DNA of 62,999 nucleotides, from contig NZ_QXJG01000009.1 of the NCBI RefSeq assembly GCF_003670295.1, forward strand, positions 1-62,999, read 5' to 3'. Both the position numbers and the translations under genes were made by a program. The DNA is from Helicobacter burdigaliensis. Its GTDB lineage: Bacteria; Campylobacterota; Campylobacteria; Campylobacterales; Helicobacteraceae. Every line of letters starts with the position of its first letter. The stretch's first letter is position 1. This document shows, one piece after another, positions 29,055 through 38,058 of the stretch. The notes under the pieces were generated by a model. It searched no databases. It worked only from the letters and a program-made list of their open reading frames with translations, and was not told where the DNA came from.

Positions 29055-29252
29055 TACTAAATTTGACAATATTTTCAAAGAACTTACTCACACTAAGTGT
29101 CCTTAAACAAAGGAGGAGTGGATGAAACATCCTTACAAACAAAGGAATAAACAAGTTTGACTTCAAGTCTTGCTTGTATCTCAACTCATCCGATTGAGAT
29201 GTTGAAATTATAAAATGATAAAGTAAATCAAAAGTAAATAGATTTAAATTTC

Positions 29253-29648
29253 TCATAAATTGTTCCTTTTTTCATCAATAATAGCTAAAACAAACTCTAA
29301 AAAGTTTAAAATAATATCCACCTTATCTTCGATATTTCTATTATTTGGGGATTGCATACCTTCAAACAAAACCAAAATTCTCTCCTGCAAAGAATTTAAA
29401 AAAACCTCTTCTTGTTGATAGAGTTTTATAAGTTCAGCTTTGAGTTCTTCTGTATTTTTCAAATCTAGCTTTGCAATTTTTCGCTCATATGGATTTTTTT
29501 CTTGGGGTTTTTGCTCTAAAATCTCATCTTGGGGTAAAACTTCTAGCAGTGCATCTCTTTCTTTTATGGGCTCTTGGCTATTATTAGTGTCAATTTCTGC
29601 TAGAGTTTGGAGGATTGCTTCTTTTAATTCCATAATTGTAGTAACCAC
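29253..29648 (-). CDS. CiaD-like protein of Campylobacterota
   Basis: A 131-residue acidic, helical protein without signal or membrane segment. The C-terminal half (KAELIKLYQQEEVFLNSLQ, ERILVLFEGMQ, then EDKVDIILNFLEFVLAIID) looks like the conserved domain of the CiaD family, named after a Campylobacter jejuni invasion antigen. The N-terminus starts [14 protein letters not shown] after an internal Met at residue 6 (29633), which may be the true start. It sits between a TPR gene and arsR. A virulence role cannot be assumed. Confidence 0.6.
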   Translation of the reverse strand: MVTTIMELKEAILQTLAEIDTNNSQEPIKERDALLEVLPQDEILEQKPQEKNPYERKIAKLDLKNTEELKAELIKLYQQEEVFLNSLQERILVLFEGMQSPNNRNIEDKVDIILNFLEFVLAIIDEKRNNL

Positions 29649-29890
29649 CTTTCAAATTCATTGTATTCAATGGAGCTATCCATTTGTATAAAAAGATTTA
29701 GCATAGCCTCATTACCTGGTTTGCCATAATTTTTCCTATTACTCCTTAATCTAAGCAAAGCCACTCTAGCTTCAGAGTTTGAAGGATCTTTTTGCAAGAT
29801 TTCTTCATAGATTTGTGCTGCCTCGTGGCGATGTCCTTGTAGTTCATAAATGCTTGCAAGAGTAAAAGTTTTCAAAATTATTCCTCGCAC
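29624..29890 (-). CDS. Small TPR protein
   Basis: An 88-residue protein with one clear tetratricopeptide unit, [36 protein letters not shown] (in parts), and a C-terminal helical tail. It overlaps leuB by 13 bases at its start and the CiaD-like gene by about 25 bases (less if that gene starts at its second Met). Probable protein-protein adaptor; no function is assigned. Confidence 0.65.
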   Translation of the reverse strand: MRGIILKTFTLASIYELQGHRHEAAQIYEEILQKDPSNSEARVALLRLRSNRKNYGKPGNEAMLNLFIQMDSSIEYNEFERWLLQLWN

Positions 29891-30945
29891 ATTTTAGCGA
29901 TAATATTTCCCATTTCTTCTGTGTTGCAAAGAGTTTTAGCACCAAATTCTGCAATATCTTTAGTGCGATAACCTTCTTTTAATGCTGATTTAATCGCATT
30001 GTCTATGCAATTTGCTGCATCCTCCTCTTTTAAAGAATAGCGTAACATCATAGAGGCACTTGAGATGGTGGCAATAGGATTTGCGATTCCTAATCCTGCA
30101 ATATCAGGTGCACTTCCATGTATAGGCTCATAAATTGCATGTTTTGTCCCAATGGAAGCTGAAGGTAAAAGTCCAATAGAGCCACTTAGCATACTTGCTT
30201 CATCACTTAAAATGTCGCCAAATAAATTTTCTGTTAAAAGCACATCAAAATACTTTGGATTACGCACTAATTGCATAGAGGCATTATCCACATACATATG
30301 GCTTAGCTTTACATCTTGGTATTCTTTTGCTACTTCGCTTACTACTTCTCTCCAAAGTTGGCTCACATCAAGCACATTCGCCTTATCCACAGAACAAACA
30401 CGCTTATTACGCTTTTGTGCTGCACTAAATGCAATGTGTGCTATGCGTCTTATCTCATCAGCGCTATACACCATTGTATTATAGGCTCTATTTTGCTCTC
30501 TGCCCTTTGGTGTGCCAAAGTAGATTCCGCCTATTAGCTCTCTTACTACTAAAATATCCACACCCTTAATCACTTCTTCTTTTAATGTGCTAGCATTAAT
30601 GAGTTCATCATAAACCATAGCAGGGCGGAAGTTCGCAAAAACTTCTAAGGATTTTCTAAGCTTTAAAAGTCCGCTTTCAGGTCTTAATTCTCTAGGCAAG
30701 TTGTCCCATTTTACCCCACCAATCGCACCAAAGAGTGTAGCATCTGCGTTTAAGCACCCTTTTATTGTTTCATCGGGTAGTGGATTTTTGGTTAAATCAT
30801 AAGCAATCCCACCCATAAGATAATCTTCAAATTCTAAGCCAAAATTAAATTTATTTGCCACTACTTTTAAAACTTTTACTGCTTCATTGATGATTTCAGG
30901 TCCGATTCCATCGCCTTTTATAAGTGCAATTTTGTATTGTGCCAT
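29878..30945 (-). CDS. leuB: 3-isopropylmalate dehydrogenase
   Basis: A 355-residue NAD-dependent enzyme of leucine synthesis. It begins [22 protein letters not shown]. It has the substrate arginines in [22 protein letters not shown] (in parts), the [26 protein letters not shown] metal/cofactor region, and the [18 protein letters not shown] signature (in parts). Its ATG immediately follows the leuD stop. Confidence 0.95.
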   Translation of the reverse strand: MAQYKIALIKGDGIGPEIINEAVKVLKVVANKFNFGLEFEDYLMGGIAYDLTKNPLPDETIKGCLNADATLFGAIGGVKWDNLPRELRPESGLLKLRKSLEVFANFRPAMVYDELINASTLKEEVIKGVDILVVRELIGGIYFGTPKGREQNRAYNTMVYSADEIRRIAHIAFSAAQKRNKRVCSVDKANVLDVSQLWREVVSEVAKEYQDVKLSHMYVDNASMQLVRNPKYFDVLLTENLFGDILSDEASMLSGSIGLLPSASIGTKHAIYEPIHGSAPDIAGLGIANPIATISSASMMLRYSLKEEDAANCIDNAIKSALKEGYRTKDIAEFGAKTLCNTEEMGNIIAKMCEE

Positions 30946-31434
30946 TTATTTGTCCTTTGTTTGTGTTTTGGCATAGGGGATTAAGCCTCCACTTTTTAGA
31001 AGCTCTAGCATAAAAGCAGGTATGGGGCTAAAATGATAAGTTGTATTTTGTGAGAGATTGTTAATCACACCCGCTTCTAGGTTGATTTCTAATCTATCGC
31101 CTTCTTTGATTTCATCTACTTCTTTGATTTCTAAGATAGGAAGCCCTGTATTAAAGGCATTGCGATAAAAGATTCTTGCATAGCTTTTTGCGATTACTGC
31201 ACTAATTTTTGCTCCTTTGATGGCCACAGGTGCGTGTTCCCTACTAGAACCACAACCAAAATTTTCTCCCGCTACGATAATATCCCCCTCATGAATTAAG
31301 CTCACAAAATCCGCCCTTGCATCTTCCATTAAATGAGAAGCTAGAATCTTTTCATTACTTGTATTTAAATATCTCGCTGCAATAATCAAATCTGTATCAA
31401 TATTATCCCCAAATTTCCAAACTTTTCCTTGCAT
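30946..31434 (-). CDS. leuD: 3-isopropylmalate dehydratase small subunit
   Basis: Small subunit that, with LeuC, isomerises 2- to 3-isopropylmalate. The N-terminus [20 protein letters not shown] and [16 protein letters not shown] are family signatures. I place the start at 31434 (162 residues), because GAGGA lies just upstream and LeuD proteins begin at this Met. A longer frame from 31467 would add 11 residues and overlap the upstream gene. leuC is not adjacent. Confidence 0.93.
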   Translation of the reverse strand: MQGKVWKFGDNIDTDLIIAARYLNTSNEKILASHLMEDARADFVSLIHEGDIIVAGENFGCGSSREHAPVAIKGAKISAVIAKSYARIFYRNAFNTGLPILEIKEVDEIKEGDRLEINLEAGVINNLSQNTTYHFSPIPAFMLELLKSGGLIPYAKTQTKDK

Positions 31435-31435
31435 T

Positions 31436-31654
31436 TTATTCCTCATAAACTTGTAATTTTGTGCCATTCCAATACCAATTTTTGCTATAAAGCCTTTTTT
31501 TAAATTCTTGTGGAACTTCTAAAAAGAATACACGCTGTGGCTCTACATCTGCACTTAATAATGAATGTTCAATACTTAAAATTAAATTTTCTGCACTAGT
31601 AATTTTGCAATGTTCTACCAAGACTTCTTGACTAGCTTGTGAGATAATTTTCAT
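31436..31654 (-). CDS. Small hypothetical protein upstream of leuD
   Basis: A 72-residue protein, MKIISQASQEVLVEHCKITS..., with no recognised domain. It ends two bases before the leuD start and has a fair ribosome site (GGGAGATGAAA), so it is probably the first gene of a leftward leuD-leuB-TPR operon. The Trp/Tyr-rich end (NWYWNGTKLQVYEE) suggests a folded small domain. Function is unknown. Confidence 0.6.
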   Translation of the reverse strand: MKIISQASQEVLVEHCKITSAENLILSIEHSLLSADVEPQRVFFLEVPQEFKKRLYSKNWYWNGTKLQVYEE

Positions 31655-31930
31655 CTCCCATCCTTATATTTTGGCATTTATTTTGAAAGCTTGTTATTAT
31701 AACACAGAATCTTAAAACTCTAAATTTTATTCAAAGTTAAAATCGCATTTATTTTTTGGATTCTAGTGGATGATTGTTTTGGCATAATGCGCCTTGCAAT
31801 AATAAAGGGTGGGTTTTGCAATAAAGAGAAAGGAAGTCTTAACTCTAACAACGACAAAAGGGAAATTATCTTAATATTTTAAGGCATTGTTTGCTATTGT
31901 TTTATATTTCTTTAACGATAAAGGCAATCT

Positions 31931-33274
31931 ATGCAAGAAATCTTACGATTAATCCCAAAAGTGGATAAACTTTTGACACATAAGGATTTAAGGCAGTTTA
32001 ACACCTTGCTTTTAAAAAAGGCAATCTATAAATTTTTAAGCATTTATAAGCAAGAATTGCTTACCACACAAAAGGTAAAGAGCCTAGAAGAGTGTATAGA
32101 GTGCATTCAAAAAATCATAAAAACCAAACAGCAAAAATCCCTAAAACCCCTTGTGAATGCCACGGGGATTGTCGTGCATACAAATTTGGGACGAAGCATT
32201 CTCTCAAATGAGATTTTAGAAGAAGTCAAGCCCCTTTTAACTTCTTATAATAATCTAGAATATGATGCGATAAAAGGAGAAAGAGGGGAACGCTATATCC
32301 ATTTAAGTGAGATTTTGAAAAATCTATTAGACACAGAAGATGTGCTTGTGGTGAATAACAACGCTGCTGCTGTGTTTTTAATCCTGAATACTTTTGCTAA
32401 AAATAAAGAAGTGATTGTATCGCGTGGAGAGCTTATTGAGATTGGTGGAAGCTTTAGAATCCCAAAAGTTATGGAGGATTCAGGAGCAATTTTAAAAGAA
32501 GTAGGCACGACTAATAAAACGCATTTAAAAGATTACAAAGAAGCGATTAATCAAAATACAGCTATGCTTTTTAAAGCCCATAAATCTAATTATGAAATTG
32601 TAGGATTTAGCAAAGAAGTTCCTTATAAAGAGCTAATAGATCTAGCAAAAGAGCATAATTTGCTAGATTATTATGATTTAGGAAGTGGATTTTTTAAAAA
32701 TGCTTGCAAACAACTTTCAAAATATGAACTCTCTTTAGAAGAGATAGCCTCTTTAAAACCCTCACTTGTTAGCTTTAGTGGAGATAAGCTTTTAGGAGGG
32801 GTGCAAGCAGGAATTATCTTTGGAAAGAAAAAATATATACAAGAGCTAAAGAAAAATCAACTTTTAAGAATGCTTAGGGTGGATAAGGTTACACTTAGCT
32901 TGTTAGAGGCGATTTTTAGTGCGTATTTAGAAGAAAAATACGATAAAATCCCTACAATTTGTATGCTAAATTTGTCTAAAGAAATATTGAAACAAAAATG
33001 CGAAAATCTTTTAAAATTTATCCCAAATAGCTTTAATCCTAAAATCATCACTACACAAACTTATAGCGGTGGAGGTGCAATGCCAAATAAGCCTTTTAGC
33101 TCCTATGGAGTAGCATTGCATTATAAAAAAGCAAAGATTCTTGAAGCACATTTAAGGAGCTTTGGGATTATTGCTAGGATTGAAAAAGAACAAGTGATTT
33201 TAGATTCTAGGACGCTTTTAAAAGGCGATGAACTAAGAATCCAAAATGCACTTTTGCAAGATATAAAGGCTTAA
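31931..33274 (+). CDS. selA: Selenocysteine synthase SelA
   Basis: A 447-residue PLP enzyme that converts seryl-tRNA(Sec) to selenocysteinyl-tRNA(Sec) using selenophosphate. The PLP lysine is K286 in SFSGDKLLGGVQAG. The N-terminal tRNA-binding region and NATGIVVHTNLGRS are typical. It is the first gene of a tight rightward operon, two bases before selB. SelD and the Sec tRNA are not in this window. Confidence 0.95.
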   Translation: MQEILRLIPKVDKLLTHKDLRQFNTLLLKKAIYKFLSIYKQELLTTQKVKSLEECIECIQKIIKTKQQKSLKPLVNATGIVVHTNLGRSILSNEILEEVKPLLTSYNNLEYDAIKGERGERYIHLSEILKNLLDTEDVLVVNNNAAAVFLILNTFAKNKEVIVSRGELIEIGGSFRIPKVMEDSGAILKEVGTTNKTHLKDYKEAINQNTAMLFKAHKSNYEIVGFSKEVPYKELIDLAKEHNLLDYYDLGSGFFKNACKQLSKYELSLEEIASLKPSLVSFSGDKLLGGVQAGIIFGKKKYIQELKKNQLLRMLRVDKVTLSLLEAIFSAYLEEKYDKIPTICMLNLSKEILKQKCENLLKFIPNSFNPKIITTQTYSGGGAMPNKPFSSYGVALHYKKAKILEAHLRSFGIIARIEKEQVILDSRTLLKGDELRIQNALLQDIKA

Positions 33275-33276
33275 AA

Positions 33277-35106
33277 ATGCAAGACAATTTGATTATTGGC
33301 ACGATGGGACATATCGATCATGGGAAAACTAGTTTGATTGCCTCTTTAAATGGGTTTTTTGGGGATGAGCTAAAAGAAGAAAAAGAAAGGGGCATTACTC
33401 TTGATTTAAGCTTTTCAAATTTAACTTTTAAGGATAGGAATATAGCCTTTATTGATGTTCCAGGACATGAAAAGCTTGTTAAAAATATGATAGCAGGGGC
33501 GTTTGGGATAGATTATGCCTTGCTTGTAATTGCAGGGAATGAAGGCATTATGCCCCAAACCCTAGAGCATTTTAAAATCGCTAAAATTTTGGGGATTAAA
33601 GATTTTTTGGTGGTGATTACAAAAGCAGATTTAGTAAGTAAAGCTACCCTAGAATCTCTAAAAGAAGAGGTAAAAAAGCTTTTTTTAGATTTTAAAGATG
33701 CAACCTTTAGCATACTTACTTTTTCTATTTATGATAAGCAAAGTGTGCAAAGCCTAAAAGAAGCCCTCTATAATCTAAAGAAAAAAGACAAAAAAGAGCT
33801 AGAATATTTTAGATATTATATAGATAGAGCCTTTAGCATTAAGGGTGCAGGTTGCGTAGTTAGCGGAACTTTGCTAGATGGAAGTTTGAATTTAGAGGAT
33901 AAAATATGGTGTTGTGATTTAAATAGAGCCTTAGGGATAAAATCTATCCAAAACCATAACCAAAGTGTGCAAAGTGCAAAGCCCGGACAAAGAATAGCAC
34001 TAAATTTAAGTGGAGTAAATGCAAATGAGCTAAAAAGAGGCGATTTGCTTAGCAAAAAAGGATATTTAAGAAGTTTTGATATTTTAGAGGCAAAGCTAGA
34101 ACTTTTTGCCCCTTTAGAGCATAACTCTAGCGTGCAACTCTATATGGGTGCATTACGCACAGAATGTAGAGTGCTTTTTTTAGACAAGGAGCAAAATCTT
34201 GCTACATTAAAACTAGATAAACCTATTTTTAGTGTGTTTGGGCAAAAGTTTATTTTACGCGATGATAAGCAAACTCTAGGAGGTGGGAGTGTTCTAGCAC
34301 CCATTGCTGATCCTTTGAAAAAATCGCAAAAATTAGAATTTTTAAACGCATTAAAAGAAAATGATTTAGAAAGTGCTTTTAAGATTATGCTACAAGCACA
34401 TAAAAAAGGTTTTGGGATTATTAGCACAATGCAACGCTTTGGTGTCTCGCAAAATAAAGCCTTAGAAATTGCAAGCAAGATTCAAGATATTTTTATAGAT
34501 TCTAAAGAGCTTATTCTCTATCCTAGTTCTTCTAAAAAAATCGTGGAAAATATTATTTTAAAAATCTTAGAAAAAAATAAAAATGCCTTGCTTTCTGCTT
34601 CTTTAATCTCTCAAAAGCAATCTTGGATTTCTAAAAGCTTTGCACAAAGTATTTTGGACTTTTTAGAAGAAAAAGGGACTTTAAGAAAAGCAGAATCTTT
34701 TTATGTAGGCAAGGAGTTTAAAGCTAAAAATGTCAAAGACTATCTGTATGAGCAAATCTTTGAAAAAATCAAAAATCAAGGCTATGAGCCTATTGCACCT
34801 TATAATTTATATGATTTGTTAGATATTGATAGACAAAGTGGCGATGAGGTGTATAAAAAACTCACAAAAGAGAAAAAAATCTTGCGTTTAAGCCATAAGC
34901 TTTTTATTGAGGCAAATGCACTTTCACAACTGCTAGAAAAAATGCGACAGATTATTAAGGATGAGGGCTATTTAGATTTAAACAATTTTAAAAATCATTT
35001 CAATCTTAGCCGAAAATACCTCATCACATATTTAGATTATTTAGATAGTTTTGAAGATATTTGCAACACAAATGGCAAACGCACTTTTAAGGGAAAAATA
35101 TGCTAG
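33277..35106 (+). CDS. selB: Selenocysteine-specific elongation factor SelB
   Basis: A 609-residue GTPase that brings Sec-tRNA to UGA codons next to SECIS hairpins. G1 is GHIDHGKTSL at 11-20, G2/G3 ERGITLDL and DVPGHEK, and G4 TKAD. The C-terminal third has winged-helix repeats for SECIS binding. It overlaps the next gene by 7 bases. Confidence 0.94.
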   Translation: MQDNLIIGTMGHIDHGKTSLIASLNGFFGDELKEEKERGITLDLSFSNLTFKDRNIAFIDVPGHEKLVKNMIAGAFGIDYALLVIAGNEGIMPQTLEHFKIAKILGIKDFLVVITKADLVSKATLESLKEEVKKLFLDFKDATFSILTFSIYDKQSVQSLKEALYNLKKKDKKELEYFRYYIDRAFSIKGAGCVVSGTLLDGSLNLEDKIWCCDLNRALGIKSIQNHNQSVQSAKPGQRIALNLSGVNANELKRGDLLSKKGYLRSFDILEAKLELFAPLEHNSSVQLYMGALRTECRVLFLDKEQNLATLKLDKPIFSVFGQKFILRDDKQTLGGGSVLAPIADPLKKSQKLEFLNALKENDLESAFKIMLQAHKKGFGIISTMQRFGVSQNKALEIASKIQDIFIDSKELILYPSSSKKIVENIILKILEKNKNALLSASLISQKQSWISKSFAQSILDFLEEKGTLRKAESFYVGKEFKAKNVKDYLYEQIFEKIKNQGYEPIAPYNLYDLLDIDRQSGDEVYKKLTKEKKILRLSHKLFIEANALSQLLEKMRQIIKDEGYLDLNNFKNHFNLSRKYLITYLDYLDSFEDICNTNGKRTFKGKIC

Positions 35107-36098
35107 ATTATTTACAAAATCCACCTACAAATTGGGAGTTTATGGGGCTTATTGGAGGGGAATTTGTGCGCCCAAAGCTCCTAAATCCTAATGTAAAAAT
35201 GCAAATAAGAGCAGAAAATGAAGAGCTTTGCAAAGAGCTTAATATGAAAATCGCTAAGCCTTTTAGCTTTAGTGTGGAATCTTTTTATTTTCTTTTAAAA
35301 AAGCTTGTTAAAAAATACAAGGTTGCCTTAGCTCTCTCCTCGCACCGCTTTTTATATGAGGCTTATTTGCTCTTAGAAGAAAAAGATAAGATTATCCCTC
35401 TAATCCCCTCTTATGAAAAGGGAGAAATTTGTATCCAAGAAGCACTCACTTTAGGTGCAGAATGCTTTGTTTTGCCCTGTATTAATGAAGATATTTTAAC
35501 TTCAAATTTGCATTTACAAGAAGCTCTAAAGGATAAAATTTGTATTTGGGATATTAGCTATGCACTTGCGCTTTCATTGCCCCTGCCTAAAGGAGCAAGT
35601 GCATATTTAATCAATGGAGAAAGTATGGGGCTTTTGTATCCTTTTGGGATTTTGGCACATTCTTGTGCTGATTTTGGGGATTTTAATGAGCTTTATTTGG
35701 AGATTTTTGGACTTTATAGGGCATTTTTAGAATCCATTAAAAAGCACACTCCTTTAAAACAAGATTATGCACCAGATTTTTTTAATGCCTTAAAAGATAT
35801 TTTGCAAGATTCTCTAGTTTTGAGCTTTAAAACACCCAAAAATACCCTTGCTATAAGGCTCAAAGACAATAAAGCAAGAAATCTCATTCAAGCTTTAATG
35901 CTAGAAGATATTTCTTGTATTAATGGACAAGAATGTCTTTTTGGCTTTATGCAACCCTCTTTTGTGTTGCGTCTTATGGGCTTTGATACAGAAGAAGCAA
36001 GAGAGTTTTTAAGCCTTAGTTTTTGTAAGGAATTTGATATTCAAAGCGTTGCTAAAAAGATTGCATTTAAATACAAGCAATTTCAAGCAATGCAATAA
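35100..36098 (+). CDS. Cysteine desulfurase-like protein lacking the PLP lysine
   Basis: A 332-residue protein with a degenerate class V aminotransferase (NifS/IscS) layout. D151 in IWDISYALALSLPLP matches the PLP-nitrogen aspartate (DAAQ...G..P). The place of the S..HK lysine motif reads INGESMGLLYPFGIL (172-177 NGESMG), with no lysine. C279 in NGQECLFGFMQPSFVLRLMG matches the desulfurase SGSAC...PS.VL region. So the fold and the loop cysteine are kept but the Schiff-base residue is gone. It is translationally coupled to selB, so a role in selenium delivery or Sec synthesis is plausible. Catalysis by the normal mechanism is not. Confidence 0.6.
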   Translation: MLDYLQNPPTNWEFMGLIGGEFVRPKLLNPNVKMQIRAENEELCKELNMKIAKPFSFSVESFYFLLKKLVKKYKVALALSSHRFLYEAYLLLEEKDKIIPLIPSYEKGEICIQEALTLGAECFVLPCINEDILTSNLHLQEALKDKICIWDISYALALSLPLPKGASAYLINGESMGLLYPFGILAHSCADFGDFNELYLEIFGLYRAFLESIKKHTPLKQDYAPDFFNALKDILQDSLVLSFKTPKNTLAIRLKDNKARNLIQALMLEDISCINGQECLFGFMQPSFVLRLMGFDTEEAREFLSLSFCKEFDIQSVAKKIAFKYKQFQAMQ

Positions 36099-36110
36099 TA
36101 AGGAGAAAAA

Positions 36111-37343
36111 ATGGCACAAGAAAAAATAGAGAGTTTAAGTTTACAAGAGGCAATTAAGGTTTTAGAAGAGAGTGTGGAATCTAAGCCAAATGTAGAAATT
36201 CTACCGCTTTTAGAAGCACAAAATCGCTATCTTGCCACAGATCAAATTTGTCAAAAATCTATGCCTTCTTTTAATAGTGCTGCGATGGATGGTTTTGCTT
36301 TTAGCCATAAAGCACAAGGGGAACTAAAAATAAAAGAAAGCATTTTTGCAGGAGACAAGAAAGAAATTCTTTTAAAAGAGGATGAGTGTGTGAAGATTAT
36401 GACAGGGGCTAAAGTGCCAGAGGGTGCGGATAGTCTTGTCCCTTTTGAAGAGATTGAAGGTGGATTTTCTAATAAAGATTCTATTTTTGTAAAAGAGCAA
36501 GGAAAAATTTGGAATAACATTAGAAAAGAGGGCGAAGAAATCACAAAAGGGGAAATTTTACTAAAAGCAGGAGAAGAGCTAGATGAAAATGCACTTATGC
36601 TTCTTGCAACACAAGGGATTAGCCATGTTAGTGTATATGAGAAGCTAAAAATAGGAGTGTTTGCAAGTGGAGATGAACTAAAAGAGCCTTGGGAAGTTTC
36701 AAGCTCCCATCAAATCCACAATTCTAATGCCACAATGATTGTTTCTACACTTAAAAGCTTTGGAATGAATGCTAGTTATGGAGGGGTGCTAAAAGACGAT
36801 AAAGAAAAAATCTCTAAAGTTTTACAAAGCCCTTATGATGTGATTATCACAAGCGGAGGGGCAAGTAAGGGGGAAGCTGATTTTATGCGAGAGATTTTGC
36901 AAAGAAGCGCCACACTTTTAATCCCAAGCATTAAAATCCGCCCTGGAAAGCCTATAATGGTAGCCAAAATGCAAAATAAATTTATTATAGCACTTCCGGG
37001 GAATCCCCTTGCTGGAGCTGTGCTTTTAAGATTTTTAATTGTGCCATTTTTAAAAAATCTTAGCGGTGCTAGAGCACATTTTTTACAAAGCATTCCTATA
37101 AAAATTTATGAAGAATTTACTCTAAAAAACAGAATGGACGCAATGCTAGGAATTATTAATAATGAGGGCTTTAAACTTACGCAAAAAGGCAAATATGGTT
37201 CTTCACAAACTCTCCCACTCCATCTTAGTAATGCACTTGCTATTTTTGGTGAAGACTTTTTATGTGGTGAGGCTAACAAAGTAATACAAGTGCTTCCTTT
37301 TAAGCTTATTTTTGGTGATAAAAAATGCAATTTTATAAACTAG
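36111..37343 (+). CDS. moeA: Molybdopterin molybdenumtransferase MoeA
   Basis: A 410-residue enzyme that inserts molybdate into adenylated molybdopterin. Features are MPSFNSAAMDGFAF, TGAKVPEGADSLVPFE, the SGGASKGEADFM MPT-binding loop (near 245) and the LPGNPLAGAV motif near 300. It starts 12 bases after the desulfurase-like gene with AAGGAG. Placement after selA-selB fits a formate dehydrogenase, which uses both Mo and Sec. Confidence 0.94.
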   Translation: MAQEKIESLSLQEAIKVLEESVESKPNVEILPLLEAQNRYLATDQICQKSMPSFNSAAMDGFAFSHKAQGELKIKESIFAGDKKEILLKEDECVKIMTGAKVPEGADSLVPFEEIEGGFSNKDSIFVKEQGKIWNNIRKEGEEITKGEILLKAGEELDENALMLLATQGISHVSVYEKLKIGVFASGDELKEPWEVSSSHQIHNSNATMIVSTLKSFGMNASYGGVLKDDKEKISKVLQSPYDVIITSGGASKGEADFMREILQRSATLLIPSIKIRPGKPIMVAKMQNKFIIALPGNPLAGAVLLRFLIVPFLKNLSGARAHFLQSIPIKIYEEFTLKNRMDAMLGIINNEGFKLTQKGKYGSSQTLPLHLSNALAIFGEDFLCGEANKVIQVLPFKLIFGDKKCNFIN

Positions 37344-37392
37344 ATTTAAGCTTATTTTTATAAAATAAATGTTTGCTTAAAAAGGAGTAAAA

Positions 37393-37809
37393 ATGAAAAA
37401 GATTCTCTTTGCAGTGGATGATACTAAGGCTTGTCAAAAAGCAGCAGATTTTATTGTAAATTTTTTTGGAGATAGAGAGGATTGCTCCATTACGCTAATC
37501 CATGTAAAAACTCCCATTATGCTCTATGGAGAAGCCGCACTTGCAGCCTATGAAGAAATAGAGAAAAAGGAAGCAGAAGTTAGCGATAAACTCTTAGAAG
37601 ATTTTAGCAAGATCTTTTTAGATAAGGGCGTAAATATCGAGCAAAAACTCCTAGAGGGTGAGGCTGTAGTAGAGGTGCTAAATTATGCAAAAGATTTTGA
37701 TTTATTAGTGATTGGGCAAAGTGAAGATAGCTTTTGGAATAAGGTATTTTCAAGCAACCAAAATAGCTTTTCTGAAAAATCACCCATTCCTATTTTAATC
37801 GTAAAATAG
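37393..37809 (+). CDS. Universal stress protein (UspA family)
   Basis: A 138-residue single Usp domain: MKKILFAVDDTKACQKAADF, a long LIHVKTP strand, and the late DLLVIGQSEDSFWNKVFSSNQNSF, which is like the ATP-binding G-2x-G-9x-G(S/T) motif but without clear glycines. It then ends KSPIPILIVK. It probably binds a nucleotide only weakly, if at all. It lies 49 bases after moeA with its own AAGGAG site. Confidence 0.8.
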   Translation: MKKILFAVDDTKACQKAADFIVNFFGDREDCSITLIHVKTPIMLYGEAALAAYEEIEKKEAEVSDKLLEDFSKIFLDKGVNIEQKLLEGEAVVEVLNYAKDFDLLVIGQSEDSFWNKVFSSNQNSFSEKSPIPILIVK

Positions 37810-38058
37810 GAATCTTTTAGGTAGGGTTTTGGAAAAATATTGCTAGACTTCTTTATTTTTGCATTATTATTGGGCTCTAGCTTATCTAAAACTGGTGCAA
37901 AACTTTAGAAGATACAATTACTTAATTATAACCTATCTTTGCATAAATACTTGAGCATATAAAAAGGAGGCAGTAAAACGCTAACCTTAGGACTTAGAGA
38001 TTTAGAGATGCTTATCAATTAGTTTGGAGAGATAAAATTTAACACAAAAGGAATAAAA

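Noticed and set aside
28981-29256. 91-residue frame on the minus strand between the CiaD-like gene and arsR, with an ATGA overlap at its start
   Set aside because: The frame runs over several perfect hairpins (GGATG/CATCC, ACACTTAGTGT, the 11-bp repeat) and a TATAAT, and the product has no domain or typical composition. I read it as the structured leader of arsR. Translational coupling keeps a small chance that it is real.
37810-38058. AAAAAGGAGG site at about 37960 with a short downstream frame
   Set aside because: Every frame after the site stops within a few codons. It may be a remnant, but nothing can be recognised.
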